Below are positions 16,286 through 26,138 of a DNA stretch of 64,000 bases, in pieces. Both the position numbers and the translations under genes were made by a program. The number at the start of each line of letters is the position of its first letter. Positions within the stretch are counted from its first letter, which is position 1. Source of the DNA: Leptospirillum ferrooxidans C2-3 (lineage in GTDB: Bacteria; Nitrospirota; Leptospirillia; Leptospirillales; Leptospirillaceae); NCBI RefSeq assembly GCF_000284315.1, contig NC_017094.1:589486-653485 (forward strand), given 5' to 3'. A model generated the notes under the pieces. That model did not search any database and had not been told where the DNA came from. It worked only from the letters and a program-made list of their open reading frames with translations.

Positions 16286-17889
16286 CCGACATCGAAAGGC
16301 AACAACTGGGCAAGACCCTTTGGAACATCGCCGACCAACTAAGGGGAGCGATGAATGCGGATGACTTCCGGGATTACATGCTGGCGTTCCTCTTCCTTCG
16401 ATACCTCTCCGACAACTACGAAGAAGCGGCGAGCAAGGAACTGGGGCCTGACTATCCCTCCTTGTCGTCTGGCGACCGGCGCGCCCCTCTTGCGGTGTGG
16501 TATGAACAGAACCACAACGATACCCCTAAATTTGAAACACAAATGCGACGCAAGGTGCATTACGTCATTCGCCCGGAATACCTCTGGTCAAGCATGGCGG
16601 AAATGGCGCGCACCCAGAGCGGGGAGCTTCTGAATACGCTTCAGAAGGGGTTCAATTATATTGAAAACGAATCCTTTAACAGCACCTTTCATGGGCTGTT
16701 TTCAGAGATCGGTCTAACCTCGGATAAACTGGGAAAAACCTATCCGGAACGCAATGCAAAACTGTGCAAGATCATTAGTGAGATCGCCAAGGGACTCTCC
16801 GAGTTTTCCACCGACAGCGACACATTGGGGGATGCCTATGAGTACCTGATCGGCCAGTTCGCCGCAGGCTCCGGAAAGAAGGCGGGCGAGTTTTATACCC
16901 CCCAACAGATTTCCAGCATCCTGTCGGGCATTGTCACGCTGGACAGTCAGGATCCCTCCACCGGGAAAAGGAATCATCTGGAGAGCGTACTCGATTTTGC
17001 CTGCGGTTCGGGATCGCTGCTCCTGAACGTGCGCCATCGTATGGGACCGCATGGGATCGGCAAGATCTACGGACAAGAGAAGAACATCACCACCTACAAC
17101 CTGGCCCGGATGAACATGCTGCTACACGGGGTGAAGGATTCTGAATTCGAAATCTTCCACGGTGACACGCTGACCAATGAGTGGGACTTCTTGCGTGAGA
17201 CCAACCCGGCCAAGGTACCGAAATTTGATGCGGTGGTGGCCAATCCGCCCTTTAGCTACCACTGGGATGTTACTGATGCAGTGGGTGATGATGTTCGCTT
17301 CAAGAACTATGGCCTAGCCCCAAAATCTGCCGCTGACTTTGCTTTCTTGCTCCATGGGTTTCATTTTCTGAAGCCCGATGGCGTCATGGCCATCATCCTC
17401 CCGCATGGAGTGCTGTTCCGAGGAGGTGCCGAAGCGCGTATTCGGACCAAACTGCTGAAAGACGGCAATATCGACAGCATTATCGGGCTTCCGGCCAACC
17501 TCTTTTACTCCACCGGAATCCCGGTGTGCATCCTGGTACTAAAGAAATGCAAGAAGCCGGATGATGTTCTGTTCATCAATGCCGCAGACCACTACGAAAA
17601 AGGCAAGCGCCAGAACCGGCTAAGACCTGAAGATATTGACAAGATTCTCGAGACATATCAGAAGAGGACCGAAGAGGCGCGGTATTCGAGACGGGTCTCA
17701 ATGGAAGAGATTGAGGGAAACGATTTCAATCTCAACATCTCCCGTTATGTCAGCACGGCGCAGGAAGAGGAAGGGATCGACCTGGGGGCGGTCAATTCAG
17801 AATTGATTTCTCTTGAAAAGAAAATCGAGGCGGCAGCCAGACGACATAACGAGTTTCTCAAAGAACTGGGGTTGCCATTGTTGCCGTGA
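16282..17889 (+). CDS. hsdM: Type I restriction-modification DNA methyltransferase (HsdM)
   Basis: The 535-residue protein has an N-terminal helical HsdM domain (residues ~5-150). An N6-adenine methylase domain follows, with the AdoMet-binding motif D-F-A-C-G-S-G near 238-244 and catalytic N-P-P-F at 321-324. A C-terminal helical region contacts HsdS. It methylates adenine in both half-sites chosen by HsdS and protects host DNA. The ATG overlaps the prrC-like stop (ATGA). Being last in the operon is unusual, since most loci start with the methylase. Length and motifs are intact. Confidence 0.95.
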   Translation: MTDIERQQLGKTLWNIADQLRGAMNADDFRDYMLAFLFLRYLSDNYEEAASKELGPDYPSLSSGDRRAPLAVWYEQNHNDTPKFETQMRRKVHYVIRPEYLWSSMAEMARTQSGELLNTLQKGFNYIENESFNSTFHGLFSEIGLTSDKLGKTYPERNAKLCKIISEIAKGLSEFSTDSDTLGDAYEYLIGQFAAGSGKKAGEFYTPQQISSILSGIVTLDSQDPSTGKRNHLESVLDFACGSGSLLLNVRHRMGPHGIGKIYGQEKNITTYNLARMNMLLHGVKDSEFEIFHGDTLTNEWDFLRETNPAKVPKFDAVVANPPFSYHWDVTDAVGDDVRFKNYGLAPKSAADFAFLLHGFHFLKPDGVMAIILPHGVLFRGGAEARIRTKLLKDGNIDSIIGLPANLFYSTGIPVCILVLKKCKKPDDVLFINAADHYEKGKRQNRLRPEDIDKILETYQKRTEEARYSRRVSMEEIEGNDFNLNISRYVSTAQEEEGIDLGAVNSELISLEKKIEAAARRHNEFLKELGLPLLP

Positions 17890-17955
17890 GAGGGAATCCC
17901 GGAGGATCTCCGCCTAAAAGAGATTTATCATTAAAATGAATAGGGGGTTCATATT

Positions 17956-18852
17956 ATGAGGAAAGCCAAAGACAGGAATATTAGTATAAGTATTATTAAT
18001 ATTGCTGTTTCCCCTCCACATGAAGCGAGCCGATATGTTCAACTCATGCAGGATGCACTTGAATTAAAAAATCCAGTGAATCTCAAAGGGGATTGGGTTG
18101 GAATGATAGGTGTCATAGCGGCAGAAGAGGAACGCACAGAAAATAGTGTAAGGTTCCTTTGTGGAAAATTTTATAAATACATAGACCTCATCTCAACAAA
18201 AAAATGGTTTAACATTAAAGAGTTCAAGCCTGCTCAGAAAAATGAAATCGAATCTATTCAAATCCCAGATGAACTAAAACCGCATTTTCAAGAATCTTTT
18301 TTTGTTTTTTTAATTGAGCATCATCGCTTATTTTTTATCACAAAGAATGGTCAAAACTCATTTTCTCCTTTTCAAGCAAATAAAGTCCTTTCCAGTGTGT
18401 TTTCTAGACCAGAAATTTTAACAAAATATGAAAATGTTAGTATTACAGTGGAGCCAGCCCGTGAATCCTTAGATAATATTTTGACGTTACCTCAGTTACA
18501 CACTTTGAAAATTGAAATTACTCCTCCCAATCCAGACGACCTTGGTGAAGATGAAAAAGAAATCTTCGGCAGAATGCATGATCAAAATGCAAGGTCCTAC
18601 AGTGTGGAGCTTTCTGCTGCTACCAAAAACGGGTTAATACCAGATGAAAAAACAAGAAAAATTGCTAAGGTCGCACAATCCAATGGGATGGTTACGGGAA
18701 TTGGAGGAGAATATGGGAACACAAATACTTTATCTACATCGCAACACCCTTACTATGCAAAAACATCTTTCAATCCTGAACACGAAAATATATTTAATGT
18801 ATTAGTAAAAAAAGCAATAGATATATGGAGTAACATAAATAGCAAGGAATAA
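17956..18852 (+). CDS. DUF4747-family protein, probable defence cargo
   Basis: The 298-residue protein matches what I know of DUF4747. It has an N-terminal I-S-I-x-I-I-N-I-A-V segment, P-H-F-Q-E-S-F-F-V-F and H-H-R-L-F-F-I-T-K-N-G in the middle, then V-E-P-A-R-E-S-L and P-N-P-D-D-L-G, and a late S-N-G block. There are no membrane segments. An AGGGGG site precedes the ATG by about eight bases. Base composition is markedly AT-rich compared with hsdM just upstream. A membrane protein starts five bases after its stop. Biochemical function is unknown; position beside a restriction locus suggests defence, which is inference. Confidence 0.7.
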   Translation: MRKAKDRNISISIINIAVSPPHEASRYVQLMQDALELKNPVNLKGDWVGMIGVIAAEEERTENSVRFLCGKFYKYIDLISTKKWFNIKEFKPAQKNEIESIQIPDELKPHFQESFFVFLIEHHRLFFITKNGQNSFSPFQANKVLSSVFSRPEILTKYENVSITVEPARESLDNILTLPQLHTLKIEITPPNPDDLGEDEKEIFGRMHDQNARSYSVELSAATKNGLIPDEKTRKIAKVAQSNGMVTGIGGEYGNTNTLSTSQHPYYAKTSFNPEHENIFNVLVKKAIDIWSNINSKE

Positions 18853-18857
18853 AACTG

Positions 18858-19529
18858 GTGTTTAATAAAATATTTGCTAATTACAAGAACTTGTTTGATA
18901 TAGTGCATAGGTATTGGAGTGCATACGGAGGCTTCCGTGCTTTCCTAAGTTCCCCGTATTTCCATGCCTCATTAGGAATGTCCTTATTGTTGAAGCATTA
19001 TTGGATGGAGAAGCCTTGGTGGGAAACCACACTTTCTGTACTTCCTAGCGTTCTTGGTTTTACCTTGGCAGGCTTTACTATTTGGCTCGGATTTGGTGAT
19101 GAGAAATTTCGATTAAGACTCATGGTGGGTAAGGATAAAAGAAGCCATTATATGAGCGTATGTGCAACATTTGCTCACTTTGTTATTATTCAGATAATCG
19201 CAATTTTATTAGCTATAATGGCTTTGGCCTATAGATTGTCAATCCCAAAAACTCCCTTTTTATTGGAATTATTTAATTACATTAAGGTATTTTTAAGATT
19301 TGTTGGATTCTGGTTTTTTATTTATGCCATCTTCACAGCACTAGCAGCTACACTCGCTGTTTTCCGAACTGCTACTTGGTATGAACGAATTTCTAAAGAA
19401 TCCACTTGTTCTGCTCTTGAGAAAGTGAAGAATGGCATTCCTATGGAGCAAGCGGCGAAGGAAGAAGGAGTTGAGTTTTCAACCCTTTACCGGGTTTCCA
19501 ACCAAAAAGATGAAAAAAATCAACCATGA
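18858..19529 (+). CDS. Membrane protein paired with the DUF4747 gene
   Basis: A GTG start lies five bases after the DUF4747 stop. The 223-residue product has about four predicted membrane segments: one near residue 60 (V-L-P-S-V-L-G-F-T-L-A-G-F), a long one near 95-120, one near 150-170, and a weak first one. Its short C-terminal tail reads E-Q-A-A-K-E-E-G-V-E-F-S-T-L-Y-R, which resembles a helix-turn-helix. AT content and spacing tie it to the DUF4747 gene as a two-gene unit. A soluble sensor plus membrane effector is a common plan for abortive infection, but there is no direct evidence here. Confidence 0.65.
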   Translation: MFNKIFANYKNLFDIVHRYWSAYGGFRAFLSSPYFHASLGMSLLLKHYWMEKPWWETTLSVLPSVLGFTLAGFTIWLGFGDEKFRLRLMVGKDKRSHYMSVCATFAHFVIIQIIAILLAIMALAYRLSIPKTPFLLELFNYIKVFLRFVGFWFFIYAIFTALAATLAVFRTATWYERISKESTCSALEKVKNGIPMEQAAKEEGVEFSTLYRVSNQKDEKNQP

Positions 19530-19540
19530 GTTAACTCTCT

Positions 19541-22501
19541 TCACCTCTTCTTCTCCATCTCCTCCACCAACTGCTGGACCACCGTCTTATCAGCGTCTCC
19601 GCTTTCTCCCCGGTCCTTCATGTTCTGGGAGCGGCGCTCGATCTCTTCCCGCGCCGAGCCTCCCGGAAATCGGGTGGCAAGTCTCTTTCTGGCCTCCACA
19701 GGCCCCAGAAGTCGATAAAGCTCATCTCTCAGAACCGCGTCCTGGGAGGTCGTCGAAAACGCCCACAGCTCGATCGGCCCCAAGGTGTTTGTGACGAACT
19801 GCTGGAACGTCCCCCGGTTCGTCACCATCCGGGCAATCAGATTAGCGCCGGCTTTGGACGGGGACCCTATCTTCTCCATTGCCCCCAGCACGCTCTCCGA
19901 GAATCCGAAGATCTTTCCCGCCTTGTCGATCGCCTGCTTCGTGGCCGCTCCCAGGATCCAGACCGAGGTGGAGAGATCCACCATCGTCTCGTCGAAATCG
20001 TTGATCGACTGGGAGAAGAGGGCAATCTGGATTCCTCTTTTGCGGCCTTCCCGGATGTCTGTCATGACCTGCGTCCGCACAAGGGGTGCCGCGTCGGTGC
20101 GGTGGAACTCGTCGAAGACCAGGCGCTTGGCGTCCTCTTTCAGATCCCGAGCCCTGTCGAGATGAAAGGCCTTGTAGCGGTCCGGGGCCAGGACTGCTTC
20201 TTCCGCGTCCAGGAAAAAGTCCCGGACGAGCATGTATCGTCCCAGGAGATACATGACAGCCGTCTGGCGGGCGGCCGGTCCCGAACCTTTTGGACAGACC
20301 GCATCGAGATCCAGCGCCACCACCCGGGCCTCTCCCAGGTCGAACTTCGTTTCCCCCGCCAGAATCGGGTACTCCCGGATCGCTTCCTGGATCCGTCGCT
20401 TGAAATACTCCACCACAGATTCTCCCGTCGGAGTTGTTAACCGATACTCGGAGGTCACCGCAGGATCGCTTGCTATGGACGGGATATCCTTCAGATTCGG
20501 AACGGCATGCGTCTGAGCAAGCCATGCTTCCCGGATCCGCCCCTGGTCATAGAGAGCGTCGACGACGTCCCACCAGTAGAGTTTAGGATGCTTCTCGAAA
20601 GGGAAGGCGATTTCGGAAAGGGCCTGGTCGACTACGGGATCGATGTGAGGAGCGTATTCCCGGGGAGATGCGTTCGCTTCCCGGTCCTCAAGGGAGGAAT
20701 ACGCCCGATCGACCACGAGGCTGGCGATCCCCGAAACTCCGTCATAAGGGTCATTCGCTCCCAGAGGGGTCGCCAAAAGGCTCAGGAAATTCGCGAGAAA
20801 CGCCCGGTGTGCCGGAAGAGGGGTGCGGTAGCCCAAGGGCAGGTCGAAAGGATTAACGGAATAATCCGAGCTCATCGTCACCCGGTAATGGGCTGCCAGA
20901 TGCTTCTTTCCTTCCGGTAGTGCCCCCTTCAGAAGCGATATGAGTCCGGACGACGATGGGCCGATATCGAGGATGGCGATCCGGGGAAGACGCCGGAGAC
21001 CCGGAAGAAGAGAAAGCGCGAGGTTCAGTGCGTTCGAAAACACGCTCTTTCCGCCGCCGCTAGGAGCAAATCCCAGCTCGATCCAGGAGGATTGAAGGGG
21101 AGATCCGGGCTGGAAGGGCAGGATCTTCCCGTCGGGAGAGCGGAGCAGGAGGGCTCCCTTCTCGAACACGCTGGCCGGACGGACAGGAATCGTAGGGGCC
21201 ACCTCGGAAAGTGGTGCAATCAGGACGGGCGCAACCGACCGGCGAGAAAGTCCCGGAACGGTCGAAACGAGTCCCAGAAAGGGATCTCCCGTTCTGGCGG
21301 TTGCCTCCACTCCGCCCCAGGCGTTTAGTGCCTGCTGGAGAATGGAAGCGTTCCGGCGGACCTCTTTCCCGTCTTCTCCCCAGGTGCAGACAGCCATGGA
21401 GATTCGTACAACCGGCTGTCCGGCCAGAAAGCGGGCCCGGATGTCTTCCGCACCGGCCAAGATCTGCTTGTTCCGGGCCGAAACGAACGACAGGATCTGG
21501 GCGACCACAGGCCGCCAGGAGAGGCTCCCGATTCCGTTCCCCTCGAACCGGAAAAGAATCCTCCATGGGATTTCCCGAAGGTACGAGAACAGTTCCCCGA
21601 AGGGAACGGGGGAGAGTTGGGGCATCGTTACGGAGAATGTCCGGATATACCGGTCCCCCAGACGAACGGTTTCGAGATCCAGAACCTCGGCAGGTCGGGG
21701 AACGACCTGTTGTGCGACCTGTGGCCACTGGACGCAGTCGATCAGGTCTTCCCCCGGATCCGGGTACCGGACCGGAATTTTGTCTCCGGGAAGTCTTGGC
21801 CTCCATTCTTCCGGAGTCACATCCGGATCGACCATGTGGCGAATCTGCCGTAGCGCCGTGTGGCAGTCGAGTGCCCGGACGAGGAAGCCGGTCTGGGAAA
21901 GCCCCATTTCGAAATTGGAGACCACCGCCCGGTGCTTTTCCCGGAGACGTGCGAGACCGGCATAAATATCCTGGCCGGCAGAACCTGATCGCCATTTTGA
22001 GGATTTCCGTTCGCCGTCGCGTTCAAACTGCCGGTCCTTGATGGCTTCTTTCCGGGAATCGGGAGGCAGAACGTCGGGAGTGGTCCAGACAGCGATAAGG
22101 ACGGACTCCTGAGCACACCAGTCGGACAGAACCTTTGTCTTTTCATCGAACAGATCCGATAAGTCAAGACCAAGGCGCCCGGAAGTCCGGATCGCCGAAT
22201 CCAGACTCTCCCGGACCGCCCGTCTGGATTCCAGAGGATCCCGGGAGAAGGACAGCTGGACGATGTGTCCTCCCCGCCCCACCGCCGTATTCAGGACATC
22301 GGCGATTTTTCCCACAAGAACGTCGAATTCGGGCCCTCCCACGAGGGACGCCACGCCACCGACGGACAGAAGTGTCACGAGAGAACCGTCCCTGGCCGCC
22401 AGGACATACTTCGAGTCTGCCGTTTCGAGTTCTACGAAGGCGCCTGCGGATCGTCCCAGACCGTCCAGAAGACTTCCCGCGATAGATGAACCGATGCTCA
22501 T
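19541..22501 (-). CDS. icmB: IcmB/DotO/TraU-family type IVB secretion ATPase
   Basis: The start at 22501 follows a GGAGA site; a longer frame to 22564 has none. The ~986-residue length matches IcmB/DotO (about 1009). The Walker A motif A-P-S-G-G-G-K-S has its Lys near residue 485, followed by a long ALNLALSL helix and the VirB4-like C-terminal ATPase region (I-L-D-I-G-P, then L-V-F-D-E-F-H near the Walker B position, and the Q-S-I-N-D-F block). The protein powers substrate transfer and assembly at the inner membrane of the channel. Its stop lies 11 bases from the convergent membrane-protein gene, marking the edge of the restriction/defence insert. Confidence 0.85.
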   Translation of the reverse strand: MSIGSSIAGSLLDGLGRSAGAFVELETADSKYVLAARDGSLVTLLSVGGVASLVGGPEFDVLVGKIADVLNTAVGRGGHIVQLSFSRDPLESRRAVRESLDSAIRTSGRLGLDLSDLFDEKTKVLSDWCAQESVLIAVWTTPDVLPPDSRKEAIKDRQFERDGERKSSKWRSGSAGQDIYAGLARLREKHRAVVSNFEMGLSQTGFLVRALDCHTALRQIRHMVDPDVTPEEWRPRLPGDKIPVRYPDPGEDLIDCVQWPQVAQQVVPRPAEVLDLETVRLGDRYIRTFSVTMPQLSPVPFGELFSYLREIPWRILFRFEGNGIGSLSWRPVVAQILSFVSARNKQILAGAEDIRARFLAGQPVVRISMAVCTWGEDGKEVRRNASILQQALNAWGGVEATARTGDPFLGLVSTVPGLSRRSVAPVLIAPLSEVAPTIPVRPASVFEKGALLLRSPDGKILPFQPGSPLQSSWIELGFAPSGGGKSVFSNALNLALSLLPGLRRLPRIAILDIGPSSSGLISLLKGALPEGKKHLAAHYRVTMSSDYSVNPFDLPLGYRTPLPAHRAFLANFLSLLATPLGANDPYDGVSGIASLVVDRAYSSLEDREANASPREYAPHIDPVVDQALSEIAFPFEKHPKLYWWDVVDALYDQGRIREAWLAQTHAVPNLKDIPSIASDPAVTSEYRLTTPTGESVVEYFKRRIQEAIREYPILAGETKFDLGEARVVALDLDAVCPKGSGPAARQTAVMYLLGRYMLVRDFFLDAEEAVLAPDRYKAFHLDRARDLKEDAKRLVFDEFHRTDAAPLVRTQVMTDIREGRKRGIQIALFSQSINDFDETMVDLSTSVWILGAATKQAIDKAGKIFGFSESVLGAMEKIGSPSKAGANLIARMVTNRGTFQQFVTNTLGPIELWAFSTTSQDAVLRDELYRLLGPVEARKRLATRFPGGSAREEIERRSQNMKDRGESGDADKTVVQQLVEEMEKKR

Positions 22502-22640
22502 TCCCGATTTCTCCATTGTGACGAATTTGTGACGTGACCTTAAACGGAGGGCTTGGAATTTCAATCCGTTTTGATCCGGTTAGACTTTGGCAGACACCGG
22601 ATAAGTTGTTAAAAAACAAGTATTTATGGCAATACAATCC

Positions 22641-22688
22641 TGACTCTTAATCAGCGGGTTGGGAGTTCGATCCTCCCTCGGCCCACCA
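22641..22688 (+). repeat. tRNA-Lys 3' fragment, probable attachment-site scar
   Basis: This is the 3' half of a tRNA-Lys: anticodon arm with CTT in its loop (GACTCTTAATC), variable loop, a perfect T arm (G-G-G-A-G then T-T-C-G-A-T-C-C-T-C-C-C), acceptor half and encoded CCA. The 5' half is absent: the upstream bases do not fold as D arm or acceptor. Integrases of conjugative elements commonly recombine in the 3' half of tRNA genes and leave such a copy at the far end. It lies just beyond the icmB-like gene and fits as the right border of the Dot/Icm-type element. The region 22502-23034 holds nothing else I can support. Confidence 0.7.
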
Positions 22689-22997
22689 ACACCAGCCATG
22701 CTCACAAAGTCAACCTTTTCAGTTGAATCCCTCTTAACTATGATCAGCAGATGAGCGTTTCTCATCAATCGAGCAATACCTCCTCCTGGCGTTTCAAGGG
22801 CCAGATCCATTTGTGTCTTTTTAAGACCTAACCCTTTCCAATGTTTATTCCATTCCAGATTTTACCAGCCCAATCCGAAAAGAAAAATTTTAATTTTAAA
22901 AAACGTATGAATAGGCAATGAATAAATAGGATCGTTCTACCGCTCTCGCCTGTTCAGTGATAGATTGGATTCATGAAGGTTCGGGACTATTCGATGA

Positions 22998-23582
<585 letters not shown>

Positions 23583-23606
23583 GTCTGGCCGTCTTTCTAC
23601 AGGAAT

Positions 23607-23933
23607 CTATCGGGAAGCCATTTTTGCTTCAAGAGCTGCCAATCGTTCTCGGATATCAAGGGCGGTGGAAAGTTTATCTTCCAGATGATCCATTCGTGCA
23701 TCCTGACGCAAGAAACGTTCGTCCATACGAGCAAATCCGTTGTCGATTTTGGCATCTAGCCGGGCAAGTCCATTCTCGATTTTGTCGTCTAGTTGGGCAA
23801 GCCCATTGTCGATTTTGTCATCTAGTCGCTTGATCTCGACTTCCACGCGTGTCAATCGTTCCCGAAGATCGCTGATGCCAGGTGCGACGGTTTCCTGAAG
23901 AATTTTCTGAATCGCTTCGATGGAAGAGGCCAT
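23607..23933 (-). CDS. Small coiled-coil protein with 14-residue repeats
   Basis: The 108-residue protein is almost entirely predicted coiled coil. Its centre has three tandem repeats of the type L-D-D-K-I-D-N-G-L-A-Q, also visible at DNA level between about 23745 and 23830. A GGAGA site lies before the ATG. Similar short coiled-coil proteins are common, often beside small membrane peptides, and their function is generally unknown. It is followed on the same strand by a 38-residue membrane peptide. Confidence 0.65.
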   Translation of the reverse strand: MASSIEAIQKILQETVAPGISDLRERLTRVEVEIKRLDDKIDNGLAQLDDKIENGLARLDAKIDNGFARMDERFLRQDARMDHLEDKLSTALDIRERLAALEAKMASR

Positions 23934-24051
23934 GGTTTCTCCTTTTGATCGAGTTTACTGGAAGGGGTGCGTTATATCAATATTTTTTGCAATGGCATTA
24001 GGATCGTAAAGAGGAATTGATGCCTCGTTCCGTGAGAAGGGAAAAGAAAGC

Positions 24052-24129
24052 TTAGCGAGGTCTCTTGTGATCAGGGATATTCGCATACAAGAGAATCACT
24101 TCTTCGTCCTTTTTCTGTAAACTCAACAT
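24052..24129 (-). pseudogene. Truncated duplicate of the 38-residue membrane-peptide gene
   Basis: This 25-codon ORF ends in I-L-L-Y-A-N-I-P-D-H-K-R-P-R, a near copy of the tail of the peptide at 23466-23582, and the DNA repeat spans about 23485-23513 and 24071-24099. The membrane helix of the first copy is missing here. The stretch 23934-24328 otherwise contains no gene I can support. Confidence 0.45.
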
Positions 24130-24301
24130 TGATATTCCTGTTCAAATTCCTTTGCGTTTAGTAAGAAGAAAGGAATAGAAGTTAACATAGGTCGAATAGA
24201 TTCCCTCCATCCGCTTGTTGACATTCAAAAAGAAGACAAAAATCCTTTTTCAAAGTAAGGAAATGCAATCTTTTATAAAAAATAACCGCCGGGAATTTTA
24301 A

Positions 24302-24478
<177 letters not shown>

Positions 24479-24528
24479 AAATGCAAATTGGCCCTTGAAA
24501 AACATACTGCGAGGAGATCAACTACCGG

Positions 24529-24551
24529 CCACTCAGCCGAGGCTGTAGTGG
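24529..24551. repeat. Hairpin at the 3' side of tnpB (right end / omegaRNA region)
   Basis: CCACT-CAGCC-GA-GGCTG-T-AGTGG forms a ten-pair hairpin with one bulged base, about 25 bases beyond the tnpB stop. IS200/IS605-type elements have such a terminal hairpin, and the omegaRNA guide of TnpB is made from this 3' region. Confidence 0.55.
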
Positions 24552-24575
24552 GGGTTTGCAGTTCAAGCGTTCGAT

Positions 24576-25646
24576 TCAGACTGCGATAGGCCGATTGATT
24601 GCAGCCTTGAAGCGAATGTTCCGTGCGGCATTGATGTCCGCATGTTCGGTATGGGTGCACCTCAAACAGGAGAAATGGCCTTGAGACGTTCGGTTGTCTT
24701 TTTCGCAATGTCCACACACAGAGCATGTGCGGGAGGTGTTTCGTGGATCGACAACCACCACGGGAACGCCTTCCAGAACAGCCTTGTAGGTGATAAAGCG
24801 TCTCAACTGGTCAAACGCCCATTTCCCGAATCGTTCCCTTTGGCTCTTTCCAACCATTGTCCGGCCGTTGAATCCCTTGAGATCCTCAAGGGCAATACCT
24901 CGTCCGGTGCCTTTTGCCTTGGAAACGATCTTTTTCGAAAGACAGTGATTCGTGTCTTTCTTGAATCGCGCTTCTTTGCCAGATACTTTTTTCAGGTGGC
25001 GTTTGGCATTCTTTGTTCCTTTCTCCTGAAGCGCTTTTTTCAGGGTGTGGATCTTTTCCCGAACCTGATCCACCCCTTCTCCGGAGAACGATTCTCCATC
25101 GGAGTCGGTGGAAAGATGGACGATCCCCGCATCGACTCCGAGACACTCTTCGGGGTCATAGGGTGTTCCGTCCGGAACATCGATCAGGAGATTCAGGAAG
25201 AATTTCCCGCCGGAGGTGGTGAGATCCGCCTGTCCGAGCATCTTGTTCCGGTCGAGCGGAGCGTAGTGGCCGAATATCAGCGAAACGGTGATCCGTCCGT
25301 GGACCGTGGCCATGGAAGCGTGGGAGAGGGACTTGAAAGACAGAAGACGCTTGTCGTATTCCATGGCCGAATGTCTCTTGAAAGAATGGAGCGTTTTCTT
25401 CTCCGTCCTGTAGCTGCCGGAGACCTTGGCAATGGCCCGGACGATCATCTGGGAGGTGAGGGCGGGAAACCTCTCCCTCACTTCAAAATAGACCATATGG
25501 TGGAGTTTCATCTGGTGCGGGGTCCCGGCCTCGAAGGACTTTCTGGAAATCCAGTTGCAGGCGTCGTTGAAGCTCTCGATCGTCTCCAGAAGAGACTTGG
25601 CCTGTTCTTTGGTCGGGGTCAGTTTGACCTTCAATGTTTTTTTCAT
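24576..25646 (-). CDS. tnpB: TnpB, IS200/IS605-family RNA-guided nuclease
   Basis: The 356-residue protein has an N-terminal wedge/REC-like helical part and a RuvC-like nuclease with an intact triad: Asp172 in G-V-D-A-G, Glu254 in A-L-E-D-L, and Asp337 in H-A-D-I-N-A-A-R-N. The zinc ribbon inserted in RuvC has C308-x2-C311 and C327-x2-C330. TnpB cuts DNA guided by an omegaRNA from the element's right end and helps the element persist. No tnpA transposase is present, so this is an orphan (IS1341-like) element. Palindromes flank it at 24529-24551 and 25657-25675. No inactivating change is visible. Confidence 0.9.
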   Translation of the reverse strand: MKKTLKVKLTPTKEQAKSLLETIESFNDACNWISRKSFEAGTPHQMKLHHMVYFEVRERFPALTSQMIVRAIAKVSGSYRTEKKTLHSFKRHSAMEYDKRLLSFKSLSHASMATVHGRITVSLIFGHYAPLDRNKMLGQADLTTSGGKFFLNLLIDVPDGTPYDPEECLGVDAGIVHLSTDSDGESFSGEGVDQVREKIHTLKKALQEKGTKNAKRHLKKVSGKEARFKKDTNHCLSKKIVSKAKGTGRGIALEDLKGFNGRTMVGKSQRERFGKWAFDQLRRFITYKAVLEGVPVVVVDPRNTSRTCSVCGHCEKDNRTSQGHFSCLRCTHTEHADINAARNIRFKAAINRPIAV

Positions 25647-25656
25647 AGACCCATCA

Positions 25657-25675
25657 CAGGAAACATTGTTTCCTG
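25657..25675. repeat. Perfect palindrome just upstream of tnpB
   Basis: CAGGAAACA-T-TGTTTCCTG is a perfect nine-pair inverted repeat 10 bases upstream of the tnpB start. It may be the left-end hairpin of the element or an operator. The rest of 25676-26138 shows no supportable gene. Confidence 0.55.
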
Positions 25676-26138
25676 TCTCAATTCCTAACAGATGATAAGG
25701 AGCAGCGCATTCCTCCCGTTCCCTGATATAAACCGTCCAGGGAAGGGTATCCTGCGCGAAAGAAGATGAATTATGAGTGACATGTAAAACATCAAACTTA
25801 CAAGGGTGGCCCCTCTCTTACAAACCGTCGGAAATGTTGGCTATAGGATCAGGAATGCAGCAACAACAATGCTGCACCTTGTCCCCTCTCAGGAGGAGAT
25901 CCAAGCAGAGCAACCTGATAAATCGCAAATTGCCTGAAACTCAGCAGGGACCTATAGATGGACGCCGAAAGACCATGCAGGCTCGACGCTCCAAGTGTTG
26001 AACGTGGTGTCCAGAATATGAGCCGCCCCTACCAAATTGTCGTGCACCCATTTGAACCAGACACCTGTGGGCAGATCTTCTTTCATGTGAGTCTTATTGA
26101 TCTGTTTGGCTATTTCGAAATATGGTATTCTGGCATTC

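Noticed and set aside
21060..22041. Long ORFs on both strands within the icmB-like gene
   Set aside because: Their Arg/Pro/Ser-rich text is typical of out-of-frame reading of a GC-rich ATPase gene; no domains or ribosome sites.
22580..22810. 76-codon minus-strand ORF over the tRNA-Lys fragment
   Set aside because: Its text G-G-P-R-E-D-R-T-P-N-P-L is the usual translation of a tRNA antisense strand, so it is a tRNA shadow.
23745..23830. Short tandem repeats considered as a CRISPR-like array
   Set aside because: The repeats are coding repeats of a coiled-coil protein with no unique spacers. No CRISPR array or cas gene is seen in the window.
24642..25688. 348-codon plus-strand ORF opposite tnpB
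   Set aside because: Antisense shadow; the tnpB frame has an intact nuclease triad and zinc ribbon.
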